From Moheibacter stercoris (GTDB lineage Bacteria > Bacteroidota > Bacteroidia > Flavobacteriales > Weeksellaceae): a stretch of DNA of 64,000 nucleotides. Positions 45,044-54,174 of this stretch are shown here, in pieces. The notes under the pieces were generated by a model. It was not told the DNA's origin. It worked only from the letters and a program-made list of their open reading frames with translations, and ran no database searches. Numbering within the stretch: position 1 is the first letter of the stretch; the number at the start of each line of letters is the position of its first letter. The position numbers were made by a program, and so were the translations under genes. The DNA lies in the NCBI RefSeq assembly GCF_040545805.1, contig NZ_JBEPMO010000001.1, positions 124,001-188,000 of the forward strand. The letters run 5' to 3'.

Positions 45044-45721
45044 TTAATAATTTAATGAGAAACGAATGTACGTAATATTTTTATTGATTTCTAGAAATTT
45101 CTGCTCGTAAAAGGTTTGGATTGAGGTGATTTCCTCTGGTAATTCTTTGTTGTCCGGATGGTACACATTGTGACTTGAAATCAAAACATCATGCCCTTCC
45201 ATTTGGATAATTCCATGTGTATAACCATGCAAGAATTCACTGTCTGTTTTCAAGTGAACAATTCCATCCTTATTTAATACATGATGGTATTTACGCAACA
45301 AATCTGGATGTGTCAAACGATGTTTGGTTCTTCTGAATTTGATTTGAGGATCTGGAAAAGTAATCCAGATTTCGCTCACTTCGTTTTCAGCAAAAGCATA
45401 ATCTATCAATTCAATTTGAGTTCGAACAAACGCAACATTGTTCATCCCGCTTTCAATCGCTGTTTTTGCTCCTCTCCAGAAACGTGCTCCCTTGATATCA
45501 ATTCCAATAAAATTTTTGTCCGGATATTTTTCGGCTAATGAAACACTGTATTCACCTTTCCCACATCCCAACTCCAAAACAATCGGATTGTTATTTTTAA
45601 AAAACTCTTGATGCCATTTCCCTTTCATTTCAAACCCCTCAATCATTTCAGCTCGAGTGGGTTGAAAAACGTTTCCAAATGTTTTGTTTTCTGAAAAACG
45701 TTTCAATTTATTCTTCCCCAT
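45044..45721 (-). CDS. trmB: tRNA (guanine-N7-)-methyltransferase
   Basis: 225 residues, cytoplasmic. It methylates G46 of the tRNA variable loop using SAM. Motif I PIVLELGCGKGEYSVSLAEK, the IGIDIKGARFWRG block and WITFPDPQIKFRRTKHRL with its catalytic Asp identify TrmB. It lies next to a tRNA-Val array on the opposite strand, probably by chance. Confidence 0.95.
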   Translation of the reverse strand: MGKNKLKRFSENKTFGNVFQPTRAEMIEGFEMKGKWHQEFFKNNNPIVLELGCGKGEYSVSLAEKYPDKNFIGIDIKGARFWRGAKTAIESGMNNVAFVRTQIELIDYAFAENEVSEIWITFPDPQIKFRRTKHRLTHPDLLRKYHHVLNKDGIVHLKTDSEFLHGYTHGIIQMEGHDVLISSHNVYHPDNKELPEEITSIQTFYEQKFLEINKNITYIRFSLNY

Positions 45722-45788
45722 AATTCTTTGTAAATCAAGTGGCGAAAGTAAGGTAGAATTTTTTTTTATGCAATTTTGAAAATTTTAT

Positions 45789-45818
45789 TTGTAGAAATAA
45801 AAAACAACCCTATATTTG
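45789..45818 (+). promoter_or_regulatory. Promoter of the first tRNA-Val
   Basis: TTG (45789-45791), 19 bp, TATATTTG (45811-45818): a full consensus match 12 nt before the tRNA. Confidence 0.8.
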
Positions 45819-45830
45819 CAGTCCAATTCA

Positions 45831-45905
45831 GGGAGCATAGCTCAGTTGGTTCAGAGCATCTGCCTTACAAGCAGAGGGTCGGGGGTTCGAATCCCTCTGC
45901 TCCCA
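45831..45905 (+). tRNA. tRNA-Val (anticodon TAC), copy 1
   Basis: 75 nt cloverleaf: acceptor GGGAGCA/TGCTCCC, anticodon stem TCTGC/GCAGA with loop CTTACAA (anticodon TAC), T-arm GGGGGTTCGAATCCCTC, discriminator A. CCA is not fully encoded (CA follows). Identical to copy 2. Confidence 0.97.
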
Positions 45906-45916
45906 CAAACAAAAAA

Positions 45917-45944
45917 CGCCTCGCATTTTATGCGGGGCATTTTT
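45917..45944 (+). terminator. Terminator after tRNA-Val copy 1
   Basis: GCCTCGCAT/ATGCGGGGC stem with one G-U pair, then T-run. Confidence 0.8.
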
Positions 45945-45961
45945 ATTTTATAAAAACGGAA

Positions 45962-46118
45962 AACTTGTTTTTAAGTTTGAAAGAAAATAAAAAGGACAGA
46001 GTACGAAGTACTAGGGCGTTTTGGTTTGAATACCTAAAACCATTAGGGCTCAATACAGTTAATCCCTCTGCTCCCACAAACAAAAAAGCCTTACACAATG
46101 TGTGAGGCTTTTTTTATT
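45962..46118 (+). repeat. tRNA-Val tail repeat, element 1, with terminator
   Basis: Begins with AACTTGTTTTTAAG, holds the hairpin AGTACGAAGTACT (46000-46012) and GGGCTCAATACAGTTAATCC, and ends in AATCCCTCTGCTCCCA (46061-46076), identical to the tRNA-Val 3' end. A terminator (AAAGCCTTACAC/GTGTGAGGCTTT) follows at 46086-46118. Confidence 0.75.
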
Positions 46119-46201
46119 TTATTAATTTTTCGCATTCAATCCATTTGAATAATAAGTTTTAGAATTATTAAAGATTTTTTTCTGTTTTTCAAAAACTCTA
46201 G

Positions 46202-46209
46202 TATATTTG
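46202..46209 (+). promoter_or_regulatory. -7 box TATATTTG of the second tRNA-Val
   Basis: Same -7 box and same following bases as copy 1, 12 nt before the tRNA. The -33 TTG has decayed. Confidence 0.6.
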
Positions 46210-46221
46210 CAGCCCAATTCA

Positions 46222-46296
46222 GGGAGCATAGCTCAGTTGGTTCAGAGCATCTGCCTTACAAGCAGAGGGTCGGGGGTTCGAATCCCTCTGCTCCCA
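46222..46296 (+). tRNA. tRNA-Val (anticodon TAC), copy 2
   Basis: Identical 75 nt to copy 1, 391 bp further on; part of a tandem duplication including promoter, terminator and spacer. Confidence 0.97.
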
Positions 46297-46302
46297 CAAA
46301 CA

Positions 46303-46335
46303 AAAACGCCTCGCATTTTATGCGGGGCATTTTTA
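46303..46335 (+). terminator. Terminator after tRNA-Val copy 2
   Basis: Copy of the hairpin at 45917 (GCCTCGCAT/ATGCGGGGC) plus T-run. Confidence 0.8.
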
Positions 46336-46351
46336 TTTTATAATAACTAAA

Positions 46352-46508
46352 AACTTGTTTTTGAGTTTGAAAGAAAATAAAAAGGACAGAGTACGAAGTA
46401 CTAGGGCGTTTTGGTTTGGATTCATAAAAACTCTAGGGCTCAATACAATTAATCCCTCTGCTCCCACAAAACGCAAAAAACCTTACAGGAATCTGTGAGG
46501 TTTTTTTG
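46352..46508 (+). repeat. tRNA-Val tail repeat, element 2, with terminator
   Basis: Nearly the same as element 1, with AGTACGAAGTACT at 46390-46402 and the tRNA-Val tail AATCCCTCTGCTCCCA at 46451-46466. Terminator AAACCTTACAG/CTGTGAGGTTT at 46475-46508. Confidence 0.75.
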
Positions 46509-46524
46509 TTTTCCGAAGAACCAA

Positions 46525-46682
46525 AACTTGTTTTGGGCAAAGGAAAATAAAAGAAAACATCATAAGACGAAGTCTTGAGGGTTTTGGGGTTTTGAATACC
46601 TCCAAAAAGGGCTCAATACAGTTAATCCCTCTGCTCCCACAAACAAAAACGCCTCGCATTGTATGCGGGGCATTTTTATTTT
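46525..46682 (+). repeat. tRNA-Val tail repeat, element 3, with terminator
   Basis: A diverged copy without its own tRNA. Its hairpin is AAGACGAAGTCTT (46564-46576), i.e. changed on both sides of the stem relative to elements 1 and 2. Tail AATCCCTCTGCTCCCA at 46624-46639, then a GCCTCGCAT/ATGCGGGGC terminator. Confidence 0.75.
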
Positions 46683-46759
46683 GACCAATTGAATTCTGAA
46701 TTTCGTATCCGAATTGGAAAAACGAAGAGTTCTGAAATTTATAAATCAAAAAAACTTCT

Positions 46760-46767
46760 TACTTTTG
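46760..46767 (+). promoter_or_regulatory. -7 box TACTTTTG for pdhB
   Basis: TAnnTTTG match 19 nt before the ATG at 46787. Confidence 0.5.
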
Positions 46768-46786
46768 TTCACCTTAGATTTTCATC

Positions 46787-47767
46787 ATGGCAGTTAAAAC
46801 GTTTAGAGAAGTCATTGCTGAGGCAATGAGCGAAGAAATGAGAAAAGATCCTTCTATTTATTTAATGGGAGAAGAAGTAGCCGAATACAACGGAGCTTAC
46901 AAAGCTTCTAAAGGTATGTTGGACGAATTTGGACCAGAGCGTGTCATTGACACACCAATTGCAGAAGGTGGTTTCACCGGTATCGCAATCGGATCTGCCA
47001 TGAATGGTTGTCGACCTATTGTCGAATACATGACCTTCAACTTCTCATTGGTAGCGATAGATCAAATCATCAACAACGCTGCAAAAATGTACCAAATGTC
47101 AGGAGGACAATGGAACATCCCAATCGTTTTCCGTGGACCAACAGGTTCTGCTGGACAATTAGGAGCAACGCACTCTCAATCTTTTGACAATTGGTATGCC
47201 AATACGCCAGGTTTGAAAGTAATCGTTCCGTCTAATCCATATGACGCAAAAGGTTTATTGAAATCAGCAATTCGTGACAATGACCCTGTAATTTTCATGG
47301 AATCTGAACAGATGTATGGAGACAAAATGGAAATTCCAGATGATGAATATTTAATTTCGATTGGAGTAGCGGACATCAAAAAAGATGGTTCAGATTTAAC
47401 CATTGTTTCCTATGGGAAATTGATGAAAAATGCATTGGCAGCAGCTGAACAATTAGAAAAAGAAGGAATTAGCGCTGAAGTGATTGACTTACGAACAATC
47501 CGTCCGTTGGATTATGATACAATTATTAATTCTGTAAAGAAAACCAATCGTTTGGTGATTTTGGAAGAATCTTGGCCATTTGGTTCAATTTCAACCGAAA
47601 TTTCTTATATGGTTCAGCAAAAAGCATTTGATTATTTAGATGCACCTATCAAACGAATCACAGCTCCAGATATTTCTGCACCTTATTCACCAGATTTATT
47701 CAAAGAATGGTTCCCAAGTGTGGAAGATGTTTTAGAAGCAGCAAAATCAGTTACCTACAAAAACTAA
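46787..47767 (+). CDS. pdhB: Pyruvate dehydrogenase E1 beta subunit
   Basis: 326 residues, cytoplasmic. With E1 alpha it decarboxylates pyruvate using thiamine diphosphate and passes the acetyl group to E2. MAVKTFREVIAEAMSEEMRK, MGEEVAEYNGAYKASKGM, DTPIAEGGFTGIAIGSAM and RGPTGSAGQLGATHSQSF are typical. The alpha subunit and E2 are not next to it; in flavobacteria pdhA-pdhC are usually elsewhere. A terminator separates it from the DUF5686 gene. Confidence 0.95.
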   Translation: MAVKTFREVIAEAMSEEMRKDPSIYLMGEEVAEYNGAYKASKGMLDEFGPERVIDTPIAEGGFTGIAIGSAMNGCRPIVEYMTFNFSLVAIDQIINNAAKMYQMSGGQWNIPIVFRGPTGSAGQLGATHSQSFDNWYANTPGLKVIVPSNPYDAKGLLKSAIRDNDPVIFMESEQMYGDKMEIPDDEYLISIGVADIKKDGSDLTIVSYGKLMKNALAAAEQLEKEGISAEVIDLRTIRPLDYDTIINSVKKTNRLVILEESWPFGSISTEISYMVQQKAFDYLDAPIKRITAPDISAPYSPDLFKEWFPSVEDVLEAAKSVTYKN

Positions 47768-47783
47768 ACTGTTAAAATAAATG

Positions 47784-47810
47784 AAACCTTCCAAATCGGA
47801 AGGTTTTTTT
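47784..47810 (+). terminator. Terminator of pdhB
   Basis: AAACCTTCC/GGAAGGTTT stem plus T-run. Confidence 0.85.
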
Positions 47811-47832
47811 TATGGATATTTGCCAATTATAT

Positions 47833-50373
47833 ATGAGACACTTAAACCTTTTTTTCGTATTCTTTCTTCTTGCCTTTCAGACTACTATGATGGCGCAGGT
47901 AAAGGTATCTGGAAAAGTAACCGATGCAAAAACCAAAAAGCCTGTTGCTTTTGCCGATGTAAGTTTCCCTATTTCGGGAAATTACACCTCTACCAATAGC
48001 GACGGAAGTTTTTATTTGGAATCCGCCGAAAACGATACGATCCTAGAAATCAATGCCAATAATTTTGAATTCCAAGAAATTCAATTGAAAGATAAAGTCA
48101 ATTTCAATCTTTCTATTTCCTTGGTTCAATTGGTGACCGAAGACAAAACTGTCGAACTGGATGGTGCAACCATCACTTCTAGAACGACTAAATTTCGCAA
48201 TAAAAAAGAAAATCCGGCTTATCCCATCATGCGGGAAATTTGGGCACGTAAAAAATTCAACGGACTAAAAAGTGTTCCTCAATACGAATATGAGGAATAT
48301 GAAAAGCTTCAATTTGACTTGAACAACATCGATAGTGCAATGACCCAAAATAGACTTTTCAAGGATATGGAGTTTATTTTTGAAAGTATCGATACATCTG
48401 AAATCACAGGAAAAGCCTTTTTACCTGCCTTTCTAAACGAATCTGTTTACAAAGTCTATGGAAAAAATAATCCAAGTCGAAGAGAACGAAAAGATCTCAT
48501 TGCCAATAAAAGTTCAGGATTTGATGACAACGAAATTGTGGGTCAAACCTTGAAAAACTTGTACAAAGAATTCAATATTTATGAAAACAGATTGAATTTC
48601 TTCAACAAAAATTTCGTGAGTCCAATAGCAAGAGATGGATTTTCGGTTTATGAATACGAACTTACCGATACTTTATCCATCGAAGGAAAAGATTATTATC
48701 GCATTAAATACTATCCGAAACGCGACGGCGAATACACTTTCAAAGGAGATTTTTATGTTTCGATGAAAGAATATGCGATCAAAGAAATCGCCATGCAAAG
48801 CACGAAAAATATCGATGTCAATTTCGTTCGTGATATTTTCGTAGCGCAAAATTTTGAAATTGTCAATGATTCGGTTTTTTATCCGATACGCGAATATATT
48901 TTATTGGACATGGCATTGTTGACCAAAAAAGACAAAGCAAAAGGAATGTTTGCTCATCGAACCGTTTCGTTTAAAAATTTCATTTTTGACAATCCTCATC
49001 CAGATGCATTTTACAACCCAAGAAATTATGATCCGTATACATCTGGGGCATTTGAAAAAGATGATGCCTATTGGGCTGAGACTCGCCACGAGCGACTTTC
49101 CAAAAACGAAGGAGGCATTTATGAAATGCTCGATAGCTTGCAACAAGTCCCAAGATTCAACCGAATTGTCAAAGCTGTTGAGATATTTGGTTCTGGATAT
49201 TGGAATGTTTGGAATGCGATTGATATCGGAGATTTATATTCCACTATTGGGAACAATGACATTGAAGGATTACGACTTCGCGCGGGCGCAAGGACCTATT
49301 TTTCCCAAAATGATATGTGGAGACTAGCAGGATACATGGCGTATGGATTCAAGGATCATCAATTTAAATATGGTGCAGAAGCTCGATTTATGTTTGATAA
49401 ATTCAATCGATTTCAAATTGGAGGTGGAACCAAACGAGATGTAGAGCAATTGGGAGTTCAACTAACCACATCAGATGGCATCATGACCCGTAGTTTTGCT
49501 TCTTCATCAATCATCGGAATGGGCGACAACAACAAATTGAGTCATATCAACAAAACCAATTTGTATACGTCTATTGATCCCTGGAAAAATGTAACGATTC
49601 GTTTGGATGGAAATTACCAAACCACACGAGCTGCAGATCCAGAGGTTTTCAATATTTCCTATATCAACGAAAAAGGCCTGGAAGAAGCGCATCTAATTGA
49701 CACCAATTTAAGTCTATCCATCATCGCTCGACCAGGAGCGAAATTCTCTCGCTATGGAATCGATCGATATGAGCATAGCACTTTGGCGCCAACCATTATG
49801 TTGCGCTATACGAGAGGATTCAGCGGATTGTTCAATTCTCAATTTGATTACAACAAAATCCAATTTTTATTTGCCAAACCTTTCTTAGTAGGATCTTTTG
49901 GCCGAAGCGATGTGGTTTTGGAAGCTGGAAAAACCTTTGAAGGAATGCCTCTTTCCTTGTTGAGCGTAATTCCTGGAAACGAAAGCTATGGACAAGTTCC
50001 AGGAACTTTTTCACAAGTAGATTATTATGAATTTGTGACAGATTCTTATGCAACCTTTATTTTGGATCACCATTTCAACGGCTGGATTTTCAATAAGATT
50101 CCTTTGCTCAAGAAATTAAAACTTCGTGAAGTCGGATTTGTTCGTGCCGCATGGGGAGAAATTTCACAAGAAAGTTTGGACATCAATCGTTCCGAAATCA
50201 ATTATTTAGCACCTTCCGATCAGATTTATTTCGAATATGGATTTGGAGTTGAAAACATTGGATTTGGAAATTTCAGACCGTTTCGAATCAATTTCAATTG
50301 GAGAGGAAATTATTTGGACAATCCAGATGCTCGAAAATTTGGGGTAACAATCGGAATGAGCACAAGTTTCTAA
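47833..50373 (+). CDS. DUF5686 outer-membrane protein with carboxypeptidase-like regulatory domain
   Basis: 846 residues from the ATG at 47833 (MRHLNLFFVFFLLAFQTTMM), which gives the signal peptide. A CarboxypepD_reg-like beta-sandwich (about 25-110: VKVSGKVTDAKTKKPVAFAD) precedes the DUF5686 region and a C-terminal beta-barrel with aromatic strand ends (FGVTIGMSTSF). It looks like an outer-membrane barrel of the Bacteroidota DUF5686 family, whose role is unknown. It commonly follows pdhB in flavobacteria. Confidence 0.85.
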   Translation: MRHLNLFFVFFLLAFQTTMMAQVKVSGKVTDAKTKKPVAFADVSFPISGNYTSTNSDGSFYLESAENDTILEINANNFEFQEIQLKDKVNFNLSISLVQLVTEDKTVELDGATITSRTTKFRNKKENPAYPIMREIWARKKFNGLKSVPQYEYEEYEKLQFDLNNIDSAMTQNRLFKDMEFIFESIDTSEITGKAFLPAFLNESVYKVYGKNNPSRRERKDLIANKSSGFDDNEIVGQTLKNLYKEFNIYENRLNFFNKNFVSPIARDGFSVYEYELTDTLSIEGKDYYRIKYYPKRDGEYTFKGDFYVSMKEYAIKEIAMQSTKNIDVNFVRDIFVAQNFEIVNDSVFYPIREYILLDMALLTKKDKAKGMFAHRTVSFKNFIFDNPHPDAFYNPRNYDPYTSGAFEKDDAYWAETRHERLSKNEGGIYEMLDSLQQVPRFNRIVKAVEIFGSGYWNVWNAIDIGDLYSTIGNNDIEGLRLRAGARTYFSQNDMWRLAGYMAYGFKDHQFKYGAEARFMFDKFNRFQIGGGTKRDVEQLGVQLTTSDGIMTRSFASSSIIGMGDNNKLSHINKTNLYTSIDPWKNVTIRLDGNYQTTRAADPEVFNISYINEKGLEEAHLIDTNLSLSIIARPGAKFSRYGIDRYEHSTLAPTIMLRYTRGFSGLFNSQFDYNKIQFLFAKPFLVGSFGRSDVVLEAGKTFEGMPLSLLSVIPGNESYGQVPGTFSQVDYYEFVTDSYATFILDHHFNGWIFNKIPLLKKLKLREVGFVRAAWGEISQESLDINRSEINYLAPSDQIYFEYGFGVENIGFGNFRPFRINFNWRGNYLDNPDARKFGVTIGMSTSF

Positions 50374-50418
50374 TTTTGAAACTTTAGAAAACGAATTATA
50401 AACCTTTAAAAACTAAAC

Positions 50419-51114
50419 ATGAGCGAATATTCTTTAAAGTCATTTGTTGCAAGTAGACGACAAAATGATGCAGAACATGATTATTTCGAATTGGAAACTC
50501 CTCAAATGTTGGAAATCAATTTGAACAACCAATTTGTCTGGACCAAAAATGGTTCCATGGTAGGCTATGTAGGAAATATCAAATTTGAACGCGAAAGTAT
50601 GCTTTCGGGTGGTTTGGGAAATCTTTTGAAAAAAACCTTAACGGGTGAAGGCGCAAAGCTAATGAAAGCGGAAGGGACTGGAAGAGTTTATGTTGCCGAC
50701 AACGGAAAGAAAGTTCAGATTTTGCATTTGGAAAATGAATCCATTTCGGTCAATGGAAATGATATTTTGGCACACGACCAAACGATTCAAAGCAAAATCA
50801 CCATGCTCAAAAGTGTTGCAGGAATGATGTCGGGAGGATTGTTTCAAGTGAAATTATCAGGAACAGGACACGTAGCCATCACAACGCATGGCGATCCTTT
50901 GGTTTTAATGGTCAAACCCGATCAACCTGTTTTTACAGACCCCAACGCAACCGTTGCTTGGTCAGGTAATTTAAGTCCAGAATTGAAAACCTCTGTCTCA
51001 TTCAAAAGTTTGTTGGGAAGAGGAAGTGGAGAAGAATTCCAAATGAAATTTTCGGGCGAAGGATGGGTTTTAATTCAGCCGTATGAAGAAGTTTATTTCC
51101 AAAATCAGAGTTAA
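50419..51114 (+). CDS. AIM24 family protein
   Basis: 231 residues, no signal peptide. Repeated beta strands with 'LEINLNNQFVWTKNGSMVGY', 'FQVKLSGTGHVAITTHGDPL' and 'FQMKFSGEGWVLIQPYEEVY' define the AIM24/TIGR00266 family, a trimeric beta-prism fold. Role unknown in bacteria. It is between DUF5686 and the pyrophosphatase and has its own terminator. Confidence 0.88.
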   Translation: MSEYSLKSFVASRRQNDAEHDYFELETPQMLEINLNNQFVWTKNGSMVGYVGNIKFERESMLSGGLGNLLKKTLTGEGAKLMKAEGTGRVYVADNGKKVQILHLENESISVNGNDILAHDQTIQSKITMLKSVAGMMSGGLFQVKLSGTGHVAITTHGDPLVLMVKPDQPVFTDPNATVAWSGNLSPELKTSVSFKSLLGRGSGEEFQMKFSGEGWVLIQPYEEVYFQNQS

Positions 51115-51136
51115 TTGTTAAAATTATACCGAATTG

Positions 51137-51175
51137 AAAACGCCTTGTAAGTCCACTGATTTATGAGGCGTTTTC
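51137..51175 (+). terminator. Terminator after the AIM24 gene
   Basis: AAAACGCCT/AGGCGTTTT stem with a ~20 nt loop. Confidence 0.6.
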
Positions 51176-51235
51176 TTGTTAAACTGTTACTGCACACATA
51201 TTTTAGAATTTTTTCATTCTGTATTCGGATTATAG

Positions 51236-51243
51236 TATATTTG
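51236..51243 (+). promoter_or_regulatory. -7 box TATATTTG for the membrane pyrophosphatase
   Basis: Exact TAnnTTTG, about 120 nt before the ATG, implying a long 5' leader of ~115 nt. Confidence 0.5.
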
Positions 51244-51362
51244 TTAGTTGTTAAAATTTTTATAAAATTTAAAACACATTAAAATCAATTGACCTTTTGC
51301 TAAAAGTTTGAGGGCATTTTAGTAAATAATTACTTTTTAAAAACAAAATTAAAAGAGAACAC

Positions 51363-54083
51363 ATGAAAGAACTTTCTTTATGGATACCAGTAATCCTCGC
51401 CATTGTGGGATTATTGATGATGATATCCAAATTCATCTGGGTAAAAAAACAAGATGCAGGAAATGAAAAGATGCAAGGAATTGCCAAAAACATTCAAGAA
51501 GGCGCATTAGCTTTCCTTTCTGCAGAATATCGTTTGTTATTAATTTTCGTTATTGTAGCTTCCATTGCATTATTTGGAATTTCAAGAATAGTTGAAACCA
51601 CAAGTTGGATGATTGTTCCTGCATTCATCATTGGAGCAATTTTCTCGGCTTTGGCAGGAAACATCGGGATGCGTGTTGCAACCGCAGCCAATGTTAGAAC
51701 AACCCAAGCTGCACGAACTAGTTTACCAAAAGCCTTAAATGTTTCCTTTTCTGGAGGAACTGTTATGGGATTAGGTGTGGCTGGTTTGGCCGTTTTAGGA
51801 CTTTCATTATTTTTTATATTCTTCACCAGCTATTTTGTGACCGGTGGAAAACCATTTTACGATGAAATGACGGTTGCTTTAGAAGCTCTTGCCGGATTCT
51901 CATTGGGAGCAGAATCGATAGCATTATTTGCTCGTGTTGGTGGAGGAATCTATACCAAAGCTGCCGACGTTGGAGCGGATTTAGTTGGAAAAGTTGAAGC
52001 TGGAATTCCAGAAGATGACCCAAGAAACCCTGCAACAATTGCCGATAACGTTGGGGACAACGTTGGAGACGTAGCCGGAATGGGTGCCGACTTATTTGGT
52101 TCTTATGTAGCTACCGTATTGGCTTCGATGGTATTAGGAAATTACATCATCAAAGATTATGTAACCGCAAATGGGATAGCTTTTGAAGACGAATTTGGCG
52201 GAATGGGACCGATTATGTTGCCAATTATGTTTGCCGGAATCGGAATCATTGCATCGATTATCGGAACATTTTTGGTTCGAATCAATTCCAATGATGCAAA
52301 AGAAGCAAAAGTTCAAGCTGCTTTAAATTTAGGGAACTGGAGTTCAATCATCATTACGGCGATTGCTGGATTTTTCTTGATCAATTGGATGTTGCCAGAA
52401 ACCTTGTACATGGATTTCTTTGGAGAAGGAATAAAAGAAATTTCCAGAATGAATGTTTTCTATGCAACATTAATTGGTTTGGCAGTTGGAGGATTGATTT
52501 CAGCTTTTACAGAATACTACACAGGTTTGGGTAAAAAACCTGTCTTAAATATTGTTCAAAACTCCTCTACAGGTGCCGCAACCAACATCATTGCTGGATT
52601 AGCAACAGGGATGATTTCAACATTTTCTTCCGTTTTATTATTTGCTGCTGCCATTTGGGGTTCGTATGAGTTAGCCGGATTTTATGGTGTGGCAATTGCT
52701 GCATCTGCCATGATGGCAACTACGGCGATGCAATTAGCCATTGATGCATTCGGTCCAATTGCTGACAATGCTGGTGGTGTTGCAGAAATGAGTGAATTGC
52801 CGAAAGAAGTTCGTGAAAGAACCGATATTTTGGACTCCGTTGGAAATACAACCGCAGCGGTTGGAAAAGGATTTGCGATTGCTTCTGCTGCTTTGACTGC
52901 TTTGGCGTTATTTGCTGCCTACGTAACCTTTACGGGAATTGATGGAATCAATATTTTCAAAGCCAAAACCTTAGCTGCATTATTTATTGGAGGAATGATT
53001 CCAGTTGTATTTTCTGCTTTGGCAATGCAATCTGTTGGAAAAGCAGCCATGGCAATGGTACAAGAAGTTCGTCGTCAGTTCCGTGAAATTCCAGGAATCA
53101 TGGAAGGTACTGGAACTCCTGAATATGGGAAATGTGTCGAAATTTCAACAAAAGCAGCTTTAAGAGAAATGATGTTGCCTGGAGCTTTAACTATTGTAAC
53201 ACCGATTTTAATTGGTTTCATCATGGGAGCTGAAGCTTTAGGTGCATATATGGCTGGAGTAGCCGTTTCGGGTGTTCTTTGGGCTATTTTCCAAAACAAT
53301 GCAGGTGGAGCTTGGGACAATGCTAAAAAATCATTTGAAGCAGGTGTAGAAATCAACGGCGAAATGACCTACAAAGGTTCTGACGCTCACAAAGCTGCCG
53401 TAACAGGTGATACCGTTGGGGATCCATTCAAAGATACCTCTGGACCTTCTATGAATATTTTGATCAAATTGACCTGTTTGGTTGGATTGGTTATCGCTCC
53501 GATTTTAGGTGGTCATACAAGTTCTGAAGAAGTAACGGAAGAAGTAACCGTTTCTGGTGAATACCAAGAATCAATTGATGATCAAGGTAATTTTCAATAT
53601 AATTTAGGGGAAACAATCCAATTGAAATTGCCTTCTGGAAATACAATGGAAGCAGGAGAAAGATCGATTGAGAACAAATTATTTACTCGTTTATCTTCTG
53701 ACGCTCCAGCTATGGGAATTCGCGAAAAAACAGGAAATGATTGGTTAACCATGGACAGAGTTCATTTTCAATCCAATTCCTCAGAATTATTGCCAATATC
53801 AACTCGTCAATTAAGAAACATTGCGACCATCATGAACGAATATCCCAATGCCAAAATCAAAATTGGTGGATATACCGATAATACGGGTGCTGATGAAGTC
53901 AACGACGAAGTTTCGACTGATAGAGCCAATATCGTAAAAGCTGAATTAGTCAAATTGGGCGTAGACGAATCCAGAATGCAAGCAGAAGGTTATGGTGCAC
54001 AACATTTCGTTTGTGCCAAAAATGATACCGATATTTGCAAAGCCAAAAACCGAAGAGTGGACGTAAAAATTGTTTCGAAATAA
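51363..54083 (+). CDS. hppA: K+-dependent membrane pyrophosphatase fused to an OmpA domain
   Basis: 906 residues. The first ~715 are a 16-helix-type ion-pumping pyrophosphatase (VGADLVGKVEAGIPEDDPRN, ADNVGDNVGDVAGMGADLFG, catalytic Asp-rich loops; DAFGPIADNAGGVAEMSELP). The motif GNTTAAVGKGFA carries Ala at the position that is Lys in K+-independent enzymes, so it should need K+; whether it moves Na+ or H+ is not settled. A linker of ~70 residues leads to an OmpA-like peptidoglycan-binding domain (about 790-906: IKIGGYTDNTGADEVNDE; DRANIVKAELVKLGV; AKNRRVDVKI). The C-terminus of the PPase faces the periplasm, so the fusion is topologically sound. Confidence 0.93.
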   Translation: MKELSLWIPVILAIVGLLMMISKFIWVKKQDAGNEKMQGIAKNIQEGALAFLSAEYRLLLIFVIVASIALFGISRIVETTSWMIVPAFIIGAIFSALAGNIGMRVATAANVRTTQAARTSLPKALNVSFSGGTVMGLGVAGLAVLGLSLFFIFFTSYFVTGGKPFYDEMTVALEALAGFSLGAESIALFARVGGGIYTKAADVGADLVGKVEAGIPEDDPRNPATIADNVGDNVGDVAGMGADLFGSYVATVLASMVLGNYIIKDYVTANGIAFEDEFGGMGPIMLPIMFAGIGIIASIIGTFLVRINSNDAKEAKVQAALNLGNWSSIIITAIAGFFLINWMLPETLYMDFFGEGIKEISRMNVFYATLIGLAVGGLISAFTEYYTGLGKKPVLNIVQNSSTGAATNIIAGLATGMISTFSSVLLFAAAIWGSYELAGFYGVAIAASAMMATTAMQLAIDAFGPIADNAGGVAEMSELPKEVRERTDILDSVGNTTAAVGKGFAIASAALTALALFAAYVTFTGIDGINIFKAKTLAALFIGGMIPVVFSALAMQSVGKAAMAMVQEVRRQFREIPGIMEGTGTPEYGKCVEISTKAALREMMLPGALTIVTPILIGFIMGAEALGAYMAGVAVSGVLWAIFQNNAGGAWDNAKKSFEAGVEINGEMTYKGSDAHKAAVTGDTVGDPFKDTSGPSMNILIKLTCLVGLVIAPILGGHTSSEEVTEEVTVSGEYQESIDDQGNFQYNLGETIQLKLPSGNTMEAGERSIENKLFTRLSSDAPAMGIREKTGNDWLTMDRVHFQSNSSELLPISTRQLRNIATIMNEYPNAKIKIGGYTDNTGADEVNDEVSTDRANIVKAELVKLGVDESRMQAEGYGAQHFVCAKNDTDICKAKNRRVDVKIVSK

Positions 54084-54102
54084 TTGAAACAAATTCAATA
54101 AA

Positions 54103-54137
54103 AGAAAAAGCAGTCCTTCAAACGACTGCTTTTTTTA
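54103..54137 (+). terminator. Terminator after the pyrophosphatase gene
   Basis: AAAAAGCAGTC/GACTGCTTTTT stem plus T-run. Confidence 0.9.
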
Positions 54138-54174
54138 TAGGTAACAAATGAAATCAAAGAACGACTAACCCATC

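Larger units (their letters stand above)
45906..46786. other. tRNA-Val repeat array region (no protein gene)
   Basis: Apart from the second tRNA-Val, this 880 bp holds three diverged ~115 bp spacer repeats, each ending in a copy of the tRNA-Val 3' tail and followed by a hairpin terminator. The ORFs that cross it read through tRNA and hairpins and are not genes. Confidence 0.7.

Noticed and set aside
45776..46105. ORF across the first tRNA-Val
   Set aside because: It translates the tRNA and hairpins; such frames are common artefacts beside tRNA genes.
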